Positions 8,087-15,881 are shown, numbered from the stretch's first letter. The stretch: 64,000 bases of DNA from JALZEG01 sp046263255 (GCA_046263255.1 JBHELD010000041.1:16998-80997); one strand, 5' to 3'. Numbers and translations are program-made. Notes: generated by a model not told the origin, from the letters alone.

Positions 8087-8746
8087 ATGCGCCCGAGAGT
8101 GATCCTCGTGGCAGCCGTGCTCGGCCTGACCGGCCACGCGGCTGCCGGGTCCGCAACCTTCGAAGACAACGCCGCCGACAACGGAGCCCTCACCGTCGAC
8201 GTCGTGTCCGAGAGCCACGGCCACGCGACCGCGGGGACGCCCGCACGGCAGCCCCACTGGCTGAAGAGAGGCGGCGCAAGGCTGGCGGAGCACACGGTCA
8301 CGATGCGGGAGGACTGGTCGACGGACCTGCTCGTGAACCGGGCCCGCGACTTCGACCACTTCTCGATCAGGTTCCGGTTCGACCTGGACGGCCGCGGCTT
8401 CACGACCGGCGGCGCGAAGGTCCCCAGCAGCAGAGGCTCCGGCGGGATGGAGAGGGACCTGTACGTTCGGAAAGCGGAGGACGGGTCGCTCTACGGTGTC
8501 ATGTTGACGGCGGGTGGACGCTTCGTCGGGTTCGCGCGGGTGTGGCGGCCGGACGCGCGATCCCTCTCGACGGCGTTCCCGCGGGCGTACGTCGGAGGCG
8601 CCGGGTACCGGTGGGTCACTGAGGTCTACGGACGCACGTACGCGTCGATGTGCGGCGCGGAGCTACAGCCCGACGGGTCGCACGAAGACCTGCCGCCCTG
8701 CTACGACGTCTCCGACCGCCTGCACCGGCACAAGCGGCGCGGCTGA
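8087..8746 (+). CDS. Secreted protein of unknown function
   Basis: 219-aa protein with a clear signal peptide (MRPRVILVAAVLGLTGHAAAG, shown here to its cleavage region at about residue 21). The mature part is rich in charged residues and glycine, contains two late cysteines (about residues 188 and 203) and ends in a basic HRHKRRG tail. The ATG at 8087 was chosen because a GAGAAGAGAG stretch precedes it and because the open frame upstream is only a shadow of the HEXXH gene. It follows that gene by 20 bases and is probably co-transcribed. No domain is recognised. Confidence 0.65.
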   Translation: MRPRVILVAAVLGLTGHAAAGSATFEDNAADNGALTVDVVSESHGHATAGTPARQPHWLKRGGARLAEHTVTMREDWSTDLLVNRARDFDHFSIRFRFDLDGRGFTTGGAKVPSSRGSGGMERDLYVRKAEDGSLYGVMLTAGGRFVGFARVWRPDARSLSTAFPRAYVGGAGYRWVTEVYGRTYASMCGAELQPDGSHEDLPPCYDVSDRLHRHKRRG

Positions 8747-8773
8747 CGCTTCGCCCTCACCTGGGAGTCACAG

Positions 8774-8807
8774 CGAGGCCTGGCGGGAATGTTCCCGCTA
8801 GGCCTCG
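8774..8807. terminator. Bidirectional hairpin between convergent genes
   Basis: Sixteen-pair stem: CGAGGCCT, a G-T wobble and GCGGGAA pair with their complements across a tiny loop (the loop is about four bases if the last pair is open). It lies between the convergent secreted-protein and LytR_C genes and includes the LytR_C stop codon (8798-8800). There is no U-tract. Confidence 0.6.
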
Positions 8808-9367
8808 TCGGCGCCGACGACGACGTGCAGGCTCACGGTCGTCGAGAGGTTCTGGGGCTTCGCCTCCGCGATCCAGCCGAACCTGTCGGCAAGGCGCTGC
8901 GCGGCCTCCTTCGACGCGTCGGTCGACCAGAACACCGTCGTCGCCTCGTAGCGTGACGACGCGGACTCGACCGCGACGACCGTGAACCCGAGCTTCGACA
9001 GCTTGTCCGCCATCCGGTCGTCGGCCTCGGCGACCTCTGTCGCGTTCAGCACCTGCACGGTCACGCCCTCGGTGATCAGAGGCTCGACGTCTTCCCTGGG
9101 CTCCGTCGTCGCCTCGGGAGTGGGCTCCGCCGTGACCTCTGCGTCGGGGGTCGCGGGTTCGGCCGTACGCTCCGGCTCGGCGGTTGGCTCGGCCGTCGCA
9201 GTCGCCGTGGCCGACGCGCTGGACGAGCCGCCGGTCGCGCCGCCGACGGCCTCGACCGCGATCCAGACCGCCGTCCCGACGACGACCGCGATGAGGACCC
9301 ACGGCAGGAACCACCCGACGACCGATTTGTAGAAATGGAGCTGTTCGGGTGAGGAGTGACGACCCAC
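8798..9367 (-). CDS. Membrane-anchored LytR_C domain protein (VirR-like)
   Basis: 189-aa single-pass membrane protein. A cytoplasmic start is followed by a membrane segment at about residues 18-40, an Ala/Thr/Glu/Pro-rich linker (about 45-95) and a C-terminal LytR_C domain beginning VTVQVLNATEVA (about residue 98), with the VVAVESASSRYEATTVFW core. LytR_C domains act at the cell wall. The gene lies nine bases after a DUF3263 gene, the same pair as Rv0430-Rv0431 of M. tuberculosis, where Rv0431 (VirR) influences vesicle release and envelope integrity. A similar envelope role is an inference from that synteny. Confidence 0.85.
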   Translation of the reverse strand: MGRHSSPEQLHFYKSVVGWFLPWVLIAVVVGTAVWIAVEAVGGATGGSSSASATATATAEPTAEPERTAEPATPDAEVTAEPTPEATTEPREDVEPLITEGVTVQVLNATEVAEADDRMADKLSKLGFTVVAVESASSRYEATTVFWSTDASKEAAQRLADRFGWIAEAKPQNLSTTVSLHVVVGADEA

Positions 9368-9376
9368 CGCGAGGGC

Positions 9377-9658
9377 CTACTTCCGGCCCGGCGAGTACTC
9401 CGCTCCGAGAAGCCGCGCGACGCGCTGCCGCTGGCGGTACGTGCGAAGCCGCTTCAGCCGCTTTACGAGGATGGGGTCGTGCGCGAGGGCCGCGGGGTTC
9501 TCGAGAAGCTCGTTGAGCAGCTGGTAATAGCGCGTCGCCGACATGTCGAAGCGCTCGCGGATCGCCTGCTCCTTCACGCCCGCGTGCTTCCACCAAGAAC
9601 GCTCGAAATCGAGGATGGCGACGTCTCGTCCGGAGAGGGTCTCGTGCCGGTCGTCCAT
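9377..9658 (-). CDS. DUF3263 domain protein
   Basis: 93-aa protein matching the actinobacterial DUF3263 family across its length: LSGRDVAILDFERSWW, then RERFDMSATRYYQLLNELL, and a basic C-terminus LKRLRTYRQRQR. The central part resembles a helix-turn-helix, so DNA binding is plausible but unproven. It sits directly upstream of the LytR_C gene, a conserved actinobacterial pair. The ATG start at 9658 is supported by family length. Confidence 0.88.
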   Translation of the reverse strand: MDDRHETLSGRDVAILDFERSWWKHAGVKEQAIRERFDMSATRYYQLLNELLENPAALAHDPILVKRLKRLRTYRQRQRVARLLGAEYSPGRK

Positions 9659-9743
9659 ACGGCACAGCCTATGGCGCAGGATTTCGCGAGGTGCGGATTT
9701 TCGGCGAACGCATGCGGGGGGAGGCGGGCTCCTCCCGGAGAAA

Positions 9744-9770
9744 GGAGCCCCTCGCGCGAGGGGGCTCTCT
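9744..9770. terminator. Terminator hairpin downstream of gdhA
   Basis: Inverted repeat GAGCCCCTCG / CGAGGGGGCTC around a two-base centre; on the minus strand it follows the gdhA stop (9782) and runs into CTTTCT. It lies between gdhA and the DUF3263 gene. Confidence 0.6.
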
Positions 9771-9781
9771 TCTTTTCCGCC

Positions 9782-11065
9782 CTAGGGGAACAGGCCCCGG
9801 GTGAGATGCGCCTCGGCGACTCTCCCGACGCCGATCCAGTGCGCGGCCTGCCGCATCGTCAGGTTCTTCTCCTGGGCGAGCGCGTGGACCTCGTCGAACG
9901 ACTTCTCCATGATCTGGCGCAGCCTGTCGTTCACGTCCTCCTCGCTCCAGAAGTAGGCCTGGATGTCCTGCACCCATTCGAAGTAGGAGACGGTGACGCC
10001 GCCCGAGTTCGCCAGGATGTCCGGGATGACGAAGATGCCCTTGTCGGTCAGGATCTTGTCGCCCTCGAAGGTGACCGGCCCGTTCGCGGCCTCGCATACG
10101 ATCTTCGCCCGGACCTGGTCGGCGTTCTTGACCGTGATCACGCCCTCGATCGCGGCCGGGACGAGCACGTCGCAGTCGATCTCGAGCAACTCCTCGTTCG
10201 TGATCGCGTCCGCGCCGGCGAAGCCGGCGACGGTGCCGGCCTCGCGCTTGTGCCGGTTGATCGCCTCCGGGTCGAGCCCGCGATCGCGGTAGAGCCCGCC
10301 GTCCACGTCCGACACCGCGACGACGCGGCAGCCGGCGTCGTGGAGCAGCTGAGCCGCGAAGCCGCCGACCTTTCCGTATCCCTGGATCGCGACCGTCACC
10401 TCTTCGGGAGCGATGCCGAGGGCGCGCAGCGTCGAGAAGATCATGAACATCACGCCGCGGGAGGTGGCGCCGCCGCGCCCCTTGGAGCCGCCGATCGCAA
10501 CGGGCTTGCCGGTGACGACGCCGGGCACCGAGTACCCCTTGTTCTGGGAGTACGTGTCCATGATCCACGACATGATCTCTTCGTTCGTGTTCATGTCGGG
10601 GGCCGGGATGTCGCGCTCGGGGCCGATCAGCGGAAGGATCTCCGACGCGTACCGGCGCGTCATGCGCTCGAGCTCGGCGCGGCTCAGCGTCCGCGGGTCC
10701 ACCGCCACGCCGCCCTTGGCGCCGCCGAACGGGATGCCGGCGATCGCGCACTTCCACGTCATCCACATCGCGAGCGCCTTGACCTCGCCGAGCCCCACGT
10801 CCGGGTGGTACCTGATTCCGCCCTTGGCCGGCCCCCGCGTGACGTTGTGGTGGACGCGATACCCCTGGTAGACGCGGGTCGTGCCGTCGTCCATCCGGAA
10901 CGGGACCGAGACGATCAGCGCCCGCTTGGGATTGCGAAGGGTCAGGTGGACGCCCGGCGCGAGACCCATCAGCTCCGCCGCCTCGTCCAGCTGCGCGAGC
11001 GCCGTCTCCCACGCCGAGTCGCCGGGCGGCGCCTCCAGCGGGCTCGTCGTCTGCTCTATCTCCAA
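9782..11065 (-). CDS. gdhA: Glutamate dehydrogenase
   Basis: Interconverts glutamate and 2-oxoglutarate plus ammonia. The 427-aa length and motifs fit the hexameric class: GGIRYHPDVGL (about residues 83-93), PFGGAKGGVAVDP with the catalytic lysine (about 115-127), PAPDMNTNEEIMSWI (about 165-179) and the Rossmann motif QGYGKVGGFAAQLL (about 225-238). NSGGVTVSYFEW near residue 355 closes the active site. Cofactor preference is not determined. It lies downstream of the tRNA-Thr gene, where Firmicutes and other actinobacteria carry rpmG and secE, so the conserved gene order breaks here. Confidence 0.93.
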   Translation of the reverse strand: MEIEQTTSPLEAPPGDSAWETALAQLDEAAELMGLAPGVHLTLRNPKRALIVSVPFRMDDGTTRVYQGYRVHHNVTRGPAKGGIRYHPDVGLGEVKALAMWMTWKCAIAGIPFGGAKGGVAVDPRTLSRAELERMTRRYASEILPLIGPERDIPAPDMNTNEEIMSWIMDTYSQNKGYSVPGVVTGKPVAIGGSKGRGGATSRGVMFMIFSTLRALGIAPEEVTVAIQGYGKVGGFAAQLLHDAGCRVVAVSDVDGGLYRDRGLDPEAINRHKREAGTVAGFAGADAITNEELLEIDCDVLVPAAIEGVITVKNADQVRAKIVCEAANGPVTFEGDKILTDKGIFVIPDILANSGGVTVSYFEWVQDIQAYFWSEEDVNDRLRQIMEKSFDEVHALAQEKNLTMRQAAHWIGVGRVAEAHLTRGLFP

Positions 11066-11132
11066 GATCCACTTCCCGTCGGTCTTCCAGGCACCGCTCG
11101 CCGACGCGGCCGGTGGCGGGTGCGGTTGCGAG

Positions 11133-11205
11133 AGCTGGAGACAGGGATCGAACCTGCGACCTGCCGCTTACAAGGCGGCTGCTCTACCAACTGAGCTACT
11201 CCAGC
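11133..11205 (-). tRNA. tRNA-Thr (anticodon TGT)
   Basis: Cloverleaf of 73 bases: acceptor stem GCTGGAG/CTCCAGC perfect, D-arm GCTCAGTTGGTAGAGC, anticodon stem GCCGC/GCGGC around loop CTTGTAA (anticodon TGT), T-arm GCAGG TTCGATC CCTGT. No CCA is encoded. A -10-like TACCCT lies 11 bases upstream at 11222-11217. It follows sigH on the same strand. Confidence 0.95.
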
Positions 11206-11216
11206 GCGCCACCAAG

Positions 11217-11222
11217 AGGGTA
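11217..11222 (-). promoter_or_regulatory. -10 element of tRNA-Thr(TGT)
   Basis: TACCCT on the minus strand, 11 bases before the mature tRNA 5' end, the right distance for a start just upstream. The same hexamer serves as a candidate -10 at ftsH and carD. No clear -35. Confidence 0.4.
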
Positions 11223-11235
11223 CTGCTCCGGAGTC

Positions 11236-11868
11236 TCACACCTGTGCTTCAGCGAGGTGGTGCTCGAGCTTCCGCTTTATCCGCTGGAGGGCGTTGTCGA
11301 TCGACTTCACGTGCCGCCCGAGCATGTCGGCGATCTCCTGGTACGACTTGCCGTCCATGTAGAGCTGCAGGACCTCGGTCTCCAGGCCGGACAGCAGGCG
11401 CCCGACGGACTGCTTGATCGAAGCGATCTCCTCGGCCGAGATGACGAGCTCTGCGGGGTCGGCGACGGCAGCGCTGATCAGGGCGTCCGACAGCGGCCGG
11501 TCCTCGTCGCCCTCGGGCGTCCCCGACGCCGGCTTGTTCAACGACACGTACGAGTTCAACGGGATGTGCTTCTGTCTCGTCGCCGTCTTGATCGCGGTGA
11601 TGATCTGCCGGGTGATGCAGAGCTCCGCGAACGCCCGGAACGCCGTGTTCTTCTCGACCTGGAAGTCACGGATCGCCTTGAAGAGACCGATCATCCCTTC
11701 CTGGACGATGTCCTCGCGGTCCGCGCCCGCGAGGAAGTACGTGCGCGCCTTCGCCCTCGCGTAGTGCCTGTACCGGTGTAGGAGCGTCTCTATCGCGTGG
11801 TCGTCGCCCTCGCGGGCGCGATCGACGAGCTCCTCGTCACCCCACTCCGAAATCGCCCTCAGTCGCAT
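11236..11868 (-). CDS. sigH: RNA polymerase sigma factor, SigH/Spo0H type
   Basis: 210-aa sigma-70 family factor. Region 2 contains ARAKARTYFLAGADREDIVQ and EGMIGLFKAIRDF (about residues 38-70), then ITRQIITAIKTATRQKHIP and the very characteristic NSYVSLNKP, which closely match Bacillus sigma-H. Region 4 is ETEVLQLYMDGKSYQEIADML with a helix-turn-helix and a basic KSIDNALQRIKRKL end. It lies immediately after rlmB, overlapping its end by 32 bases, exactly the neighbourhood of sigH in Firmicutes. No sporulation genes are visible in this window; its regulon is unknown. Confidence 0.88.
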   Translation of the reverse strand: MRLRAISEWGDEELVDRAREGDDHAIETLLHRYRHYARAKARTYFLAGADREDIVQEGMIGLFKAIRDFQVEKNTAFRAFAELCITRQIITAIKTATRQKHIPLNSYVSLNKPASGTPEGDEDRPLSDALISAAVADPAELVISAEEIASIKQSVGRLLSGLETEVLQLYMDGKSYQEIADMLGRHVKSIDNALQRIKRKLEHHLAEAQV

Positions 11869-12655
11869 CCGTGGATCCCCCCGTTGCGGGGTTTGAGCGT
11901 ACTCGACGGGTCATCCTTCGCGAGACCTCGAACATGGCGACGGCCCCGGCCACCGCGACGTTCAGCGATGAGATCCTTCCCGCCGAGGGAATCCTCAACA
12001 CTGCGTCGCAGCGCCCCGCGACGCCCTTGCTGATGCCGCGGTCCTCAGCCCCGAGCACCAGCGCGACGGGGGGCTCGACCAGCGGGCTGCTCCACACGTC
12101 GTCCTCCGCGTCGCCGTCGAGCCCCACCACCCAGAGACCGGCCCTCTTCGCGTGATCCAGCGCCGCGCCGAGGCTGCTCACCCGCGCGACCGGCACGACC
12201 TCGGCGGCTCCCGCCGACACACGACGAACCGTCCCGGTGACGCCGGCCGACCTCCGCGAGGGGATCACGACTCCGTGGAAACCTGCGCCGTCGGCCGAGC
12301 GCAGCAACGATCCGAGGTTGTGGGGGTCGGTGACGCCGTCCAGGAAGAGGACGCGCGCGTCGTCGTACCCGAGGATCGATTCGACCGGCGCGTACCGGAA
12401 CCGAGCCGTGAAGGCCACGACGCCCTGGTGGTTGACGCGGCCGGCCGCGGCCGCGACCTCCGACCTCGGCACGAGGCGGACCGGCACGGCCGCGGCCTCC
12501 GCCCTCCGCCGGCTCTCGCCGATGATCCCCGATGGCGCCAGATCCCGCGCGAGGAGGATGCGCTCGACGCCCCGGTCGCTCGCGAGCGCCTCCAGCACCG
12601 GCCGGCGCCCCCAGACGACGCCGGGGTCGTCGCTCAGCGACCGCCGAGTCTCCAC
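11837..12655 (-). CDS. rlmB: 23S rRNA (guanosine-2'-O)-methyltransferase RlmB
   Basis: TrmH-family SPOUT methyltransferase. The N-terminal substrate-binding domain begins VVWGRRPVLEAL (about residue 14); the catalytic part has FLDGVTDPHNLGSLLRSAD (motif 1), LVLGAEDRGIS (motif 2) and IPSAGRISSLNVAVAGAVAMFE (motif 3, given across about residues 228-249), forming the knot. The GTG at 12655 overlaps the cysS stop by 22 bases; the open frame further upstream is a shadow of cysS. About 25 residues after the knot are a basic tail that overlaps the sigH start. The order cysS-rlmB-sigH matches B. subtilis, lacking mrnC and yacP. Confidence 0.92.
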   Translation of the reverse strand: METRRSLSDDPGVVWGRRPVLEALASDRGVERILLARDLAPSGIIGESRRRAEAAAVPVRLVPRSEVAAAAGRVNHQGVVAFTARFRYAPVESILGYDDARVLFLDGVTDPHNLGSLLRSADGAGFHGVVIPSRRSAGVTGTVRRVSAGAAEVVPVARVSSLGAALDHAKRAGLWVVGLDGDAEDDVWSSPLVEPPVALVLGAEDRGISKGVAGRCDAVLRIPSAGRISSLNVAVAGAVAMFEVSRRMTRRVRSNPATGGSTDATEGDFGVG

Positions 12656-14070
12656 CGGGGGCCCGCGGGTGTGTCCTCGATCGTCACTCCGAGCGACGCG
12701 AGCCGGTCGCGGATCGCGTCCGACCGCGCGTAGACCTTCTCCGCCCGGGCTTCCTCCCGCATCTCCAGCAGGAAGTCGAGCAGGCCCTCGACGATCCCCG
12801 ACGCCTCCGCCCGTGCGGGGAAGCGGAACCCGAGCACTCCCGTCAGCTCCTGGAACGTCGCTGCGAGCGCGGCGAGCGCGGTCCTGTCGGCCTCGTCGCC
12901 GGCCTGCGCGCCGGCAAGGCGTCTGTTGCCCTCCCTCACGAGGTCGTGGACGACCGCGAACGCGCCGGCGGAGTTGAAGTCGTCGTCCATCGCGGCGACG
13001 AACCCCGCGACGTGCGGGTCGTCGGGCTCCTCGCCGGCAGGACGCCGGGCAACCGTCTCCCGCGGCATCGCCTCGCCGAGCGCGTGCCGCGCCGACTCGA
13101 CGAACGTCTTCCAGCGCGCGTACGACGACTCCGCGTCGTCCAGCGCCGCGTCGGTGAACGACGCCTGCGTCCGGTACGAGCCGGCGAGCATCCAGTACCG
13201 GATGGCCTCGCCGTCGTAGCGCTGCACGAGGTCGTGGGCGAGGACGAAGTTGCCGAGCGACTTCGACATCTTCTCCGTCTCCATCTGCACCAGCCCGGCA
13301 TGCAGCCAGTGCCGGACGAACGGCCCGGTGCCGGCAAGCCCCTCCGCCTGCGCCAGCTCGTTCTCGTGGTGCGGGAAGATCAGGTCGCTCGCGCCGCCGT
13401 GGACGTCGAACCCCATCCCGAGGTACTTCGTCGACATCACGGAGCACTCGATGTGCCACCCGGGACGGCCCGGCCCCCACGGCGACGGCCACGAGGGCTC
13501 CCCCTCCTTCGCCGACTTCCACAGGGCGAAGTCGAGCGGATGGCGCTTGTGCTCGTGCGGCTCGATCCGCTCGCCCGCTCGCATGTCGTCGAGGCTACGT
13601 CCCGACAGGCTCCCGTAGCCGTCGAACTTCTCGACCGCGAAGAAGACGTCGCCCTCCGCCTCGTACGCCAGACCCTTGTCGACCAGGCCCTCCACCGCCT
13701 CGACCATCAGGCCGACGTGGTCGGTCGCGCGGCACACTATGTCGGCCGGGGTCGCGCCGAACGCGGCCATGTCCTCTTCGAAGGCGCGTTCGTACTTCTT
13801 CGTGATGCCGTCCGGCGGGATCCCCTCGAGGTTCGCGCGCTCGATGATCTTGTCGTCGACGTCGGTGTAGTTCATGACATACGTCACGTCGTACCCGCGG
13901 TAGACGAGGTAGCGGCGGACGGCGTCGAACCACACGAAGGTGCGGGCGTTGCCGACGTGGATGTAGTTGTAGACGGTCGGTCCGCAGCAGTACATCGCGA
14001 CGCGCCCCTCGTCGCGCGTCTGCAGCGGCACCACCGCCCGCAACCTGGAGTCGTAGATCCGCACCGCCAT
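12634..14070 (-). CDS. cysS: Cysteinyl-tRNA synthetase
   Basis: Class I aminoacyl-tRNA synthetase, 478 aa. Visible motifs: CCGPTVYNYIHVGNAR (about residues 28-43) with the zinc-binding Cys and the HIGH-type HVGN, YVMNYTDVDDKII (about 65-77), WHIECSVMS with a second zinc ligand (about 210) and the KMSKSLGN catalytic loop (about 270). The C-terminal anticodon-binding region ends in a short basic tail. Length and the TDVDDK motif favour CysS over the related mycothiol enzyme MshC. It lies between ispF and rlmB, as in Mycobacterium (cysS1). Confidence 0.95.
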   Translation of the reverse strand: MAVRIYDSRLRAVVPLQTRDEGRVAMYCCGPTVYNYIHVGNARTFVWFDAVRRYLVYRGYDVTYVMNYTDVDDKIIERANLEGIPPDGITKKYERAFEEDMAAFGATPADIVCRATDHVGLMVEAVEGLVDKGLAYEAEGDVFFAVEKFDGYGSLSGRSLDDMRAGERIEPHEHKRHPLDFALWKSAKEGEPSWPSPWGPGRPGWHIECSVMSTKYLGMGFDVHGGASDLIFPHHENELAQAEGLAGTGPFVRHWLHAGLVQMETEKMSKSLGNFVLAHDLVQRYDGEAIRYWMLAGSYRTQASFTDAALDDAESSYARWKTFVESARHALGEAMPRETVARRPAGEEPDDPHVAGFVAAMDDDFNSAGAFAVVHDLVREGNRRLAGAQAGDEADRTALAALAATFQELTGVLGFRFPARAEASGIVEGLLDFLLEMREEARAEKVYARSDAIRDRLASLGVTIEDTPAGPRWRLGGR

Positions 14071-14079
14071 CGCCGTACC

Positions 14080-14559
14080 CTAAGCCCGCTCGATCGTCGC
14101 GACCGCTAGTGCGGCGATGCCTTCGCCCCGCCCGGTGAACCCCAGATGATCCGTGGTCGTCGCCTTCACCGAGACCGCCCCGTCGCCGACCCCGAGCGCC
14201 TGCGCCACCCGAGCGCGCATGTCGTCGCGGTACGGAGCCAGCCGCGGCGCCTGCGCGATGACCGAGGCGTCGACGTTGACGACGACGTACCCGGCTCGCG
14301 CGAGGAGCGCCGCGGTCTCCTCCAGTATCGCCAGGCTCGACGCGTCCCTCCAGCGGGCGCCGTCGGGGAACCGGCTGCCGAGGTCGCCGAGGGCGGCGGC
14401 GCCGAGGAGCGCATCTGCGACGGCATGGCTCAGGACGTCGGCGTCGGAATGTCCCGCCAGGCCGGCGTGGTCGGGCACGGTCACGCCTCCGATCACCAGC
14501 GGCCTTCCGGCGTCGCCGGAAAAGGCGTGAGCGTCGAAGCCGACGCCGGTCCTAGACAC
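14080..14559 (-). CDS. ispF: 2-C-methyl-D-erythritol 2,4-cyclodiphosphate synthase
   Basis: MEP-pathway enzyme forming the cyclodiphosphate that leads to isopentenyl diphosphate. The 159-aa protein has the metal-binding GVGFDAHAF motif (Asp and His, about residues 6-14), HSDADVLSHAVADALLGAAALGD (about 37-60, in two metal and substrate parts) and the C-terminal VSVKATTTDHLGFTGRGEGIAA motif (about 128-150). The GTG start overlaps the ispD stop by eight bases, so the two are translationally coupled. The ispD-ispF-cysS order is conserved across actinobacteria and Firmicutes. Confidence 0.95.
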   Translation of the reverse strand: MSRTGVGFDAHAFSGDAGRPLVIGGVTVPDHAGLAGHSDADVLSHAVADALLGAAALGDLGSRFPDGARWRDASSLAILEETAALLARAGYVVVNVDASVIAQAPRLAPYRDDMRARVAQALGVGDGAVSVKATTTDHLGFTGRGEGIAALAVATIERA

Positions 14560-15343
14560 CGCGCGGCCCCGGGCCGCCGCGACGCGGCTCGTGCCACACG
14601 GCCTCGTCCGGTGCGCCGGCGGCGCGCGGCCGCGGGCCTCCCGCGTCGCCGCCGCGGTCGTGCCTGTCGCCGCCCCCTCTCGCGGCCACCATGGCCTCCG
14701 CCACGCGCCAGTCCTCCGGGAACGTGAGCTTGATGTTGTCGCGCGTCCCCTCGACGATCCGCATGACGCCTCCGTATCGCTCGATCAGCTGTCCGTCGTC
14801 GGACGCGACGAACCCGTCGACGCGCGCCTTGTCGTGGACGGTCTTCAGCGCGTCGGTCCGGAACGCCTGGGGGGTCTGGATCGCCCAGAGGCTCGACCGC
14901 TCGACCGTCCGGATGACGCGGCCGTCGCGAACCTCCTTCAGCGTGTCGGCGACCGGCACCGCGGGGGCCGCTCCGTGGGCGTCTTTCAGGGCCGCGAGGA
15001 CGTCACGGACGAGTGCCGGAGTCGCGAAGGGCCGGGCCGCATCGTGCACGACGACGCTCGGGGTGTCGACGACGGACAGCCCGTTGCGCACCGATTTCTG
15101 CCGCTCGTCGCCTCCGAGCACGACGCGGACCTCGAAGCCGCTGAGCCGGTCGGTCCAGGAACCCTCCGGCACGACGACCACCACCGGGTCGCAGCCGGCG
15201 TCGGTCAACAGGCGCACGGACCATCCGATCAAGGGGAGACCGCCCAGGGGGCGGAACTGCTTGGGGGGCTCGGCGGGGCCGAGGAAGCCGGCGCGCCGCC
15301 CCTGCCCGCCTGCGGCGACGATGCCTGCTACGGAACCCGTTAT
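14552..15343 (-). CDS. ispD: 2-C-methyl-D-erythritol 4-phosphate cytidylyltransferase
   Basis: MEP-pathway cytidylyltransferase. The family N-terminus is clearly encoded (AGIVAAGGQGRRAG then PPKQFRPLGGLPLI) upstream of the first possible ATG/GTG-type start, so the true start must be near 15343. The frame there has no ATG, GTG or TTG: the candidates are ATA (15343-15341) or ACG (15340). ATA overlaps the carD stop as ATAA and has a GAGG seven bases before it. Further motifs are VVHDAARPF and IQTPQAFRTDAL. The C-terminus carries a Gly/Arg-rich extension of about 40 residues beyond the domain. An alternative is a sequencing error in the start codon. Confidence 0.85.
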   Translation of the reverse strand: MTGSVAGIVAAGGQGRRAGFLGPAEPPKQFRPLGGLPLIGWSVRLLTDAGCDPVVVVVPEGSWTDRLSGFEVRVVLGGDERQKSVRNGLSVVDTPSVVVHDAARPFATPALVRDVLAALKDAHGAAPAVPVADTLKEVRDGRVIRTVERSSLWAIQTPQAFRTDALKTVHDKARVDGFVASDDGQLIERYGGVMRIVEGTRDNIKLTFPEDWRVAEAMVAARGGGDRHDRGGDAGGPRPRAAGAPDEAVWHEPRRGGPGPRGV

Positions 15344-15822
15344 CCGAGGACCTCGTCGAGCATCTTCTCGGCCTCTTCCTCGTCGCAGTCCTTCGAGAAC
15401 GTCAGCTCGGACACGAGGATCTGACGGGCCTTCGTGAGCATCCGCTTCTCGCCCGCCGCGAGGCCCTTCTCCTTGTCGCGCTGGTGGAGGCTGCGCACGA
15501 CGTCGGCGACCTGGTAGATATCGCCCGAGCGGAGCTTCTCGACGTTCGCCTTGAAACGGCGCGACCAGTTCGTCGTGTTCGTCGTGGGCTCGTTCTTCTT
15601 CAGAACCTTCAGGACCTTCGGGACTTCCTTCGCCGGGGTGACCTGGCGGAGGCCGACCTCCTCCGTCGAATCGACCGGAACCATCAACGTGAGCTCCCCG
15701 TAAGCGAGCTTGAGGATGAAGTACTCGCGCGTCTCGCCCATCAGCTCCTTGTCCTCGAGCCGCTCGATGGTCGCGGCACCGTGGTGCGGGTAGACGACCT
15801 TGTCACCAACCTGGAAACTCAC
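15340..15822 (-). CDS. carD: CarD family transcriptional regulator
   Basis: RNA polymerase-binding regulator that stabilises open complexes. The 160-aa protein starts VSFQVGDKVVYPHHGAATIE (the RNAP-interaction Tudor-like domain), with ELTLMVPVD at about 50-58, then an acidic/helical DNA-binding C-terminal domain with WSRRFKANVEKLRSGD (about 86-101). The GTG at 15822 follows a GGGAGGG site. A leader of about 130 bases separates it from an extended -10 (TGCTACCCT) at 15963-15955. It sits between radA and ispD, as in Mycobacterium (Rv3583c), except that disA is absent next to radA. Confidence 0.95.
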   Translation of the reverse strand: MSFQVGDKVVYPHHGAATIERLEDKELMGETREYFILKLAYGELTLMVPVDSTEEVGLRQVTPAKEVPKVLKVLKKNEPTTNTTNWSRRFKANVEKLRSGDIYQVADVVRSLHQRDKEKGLAAGEKRMLTKARQILVSELTFSKDCDEEEAEKMLDEVLG

Positions 15823-15867
15823 TAGGACGATCCCTCCCTGCAGTCGTCGATCGCAGTCTTGCTGCCG

Positions 15868-15881
15868 GGCCGTAAACGGCC
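15868..15881. promoter_or_regulatory. Small palindrome in the carD leader
   Basis: GGCCGT / ACGGCC separated by two bases (a five-pair hairpin with loop TTTA on the minus strand). It lies 46 bases before the carD start, downstream of radA; it could be a weak terminator for radA or a leader hairpin. Confidence 0.3.
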
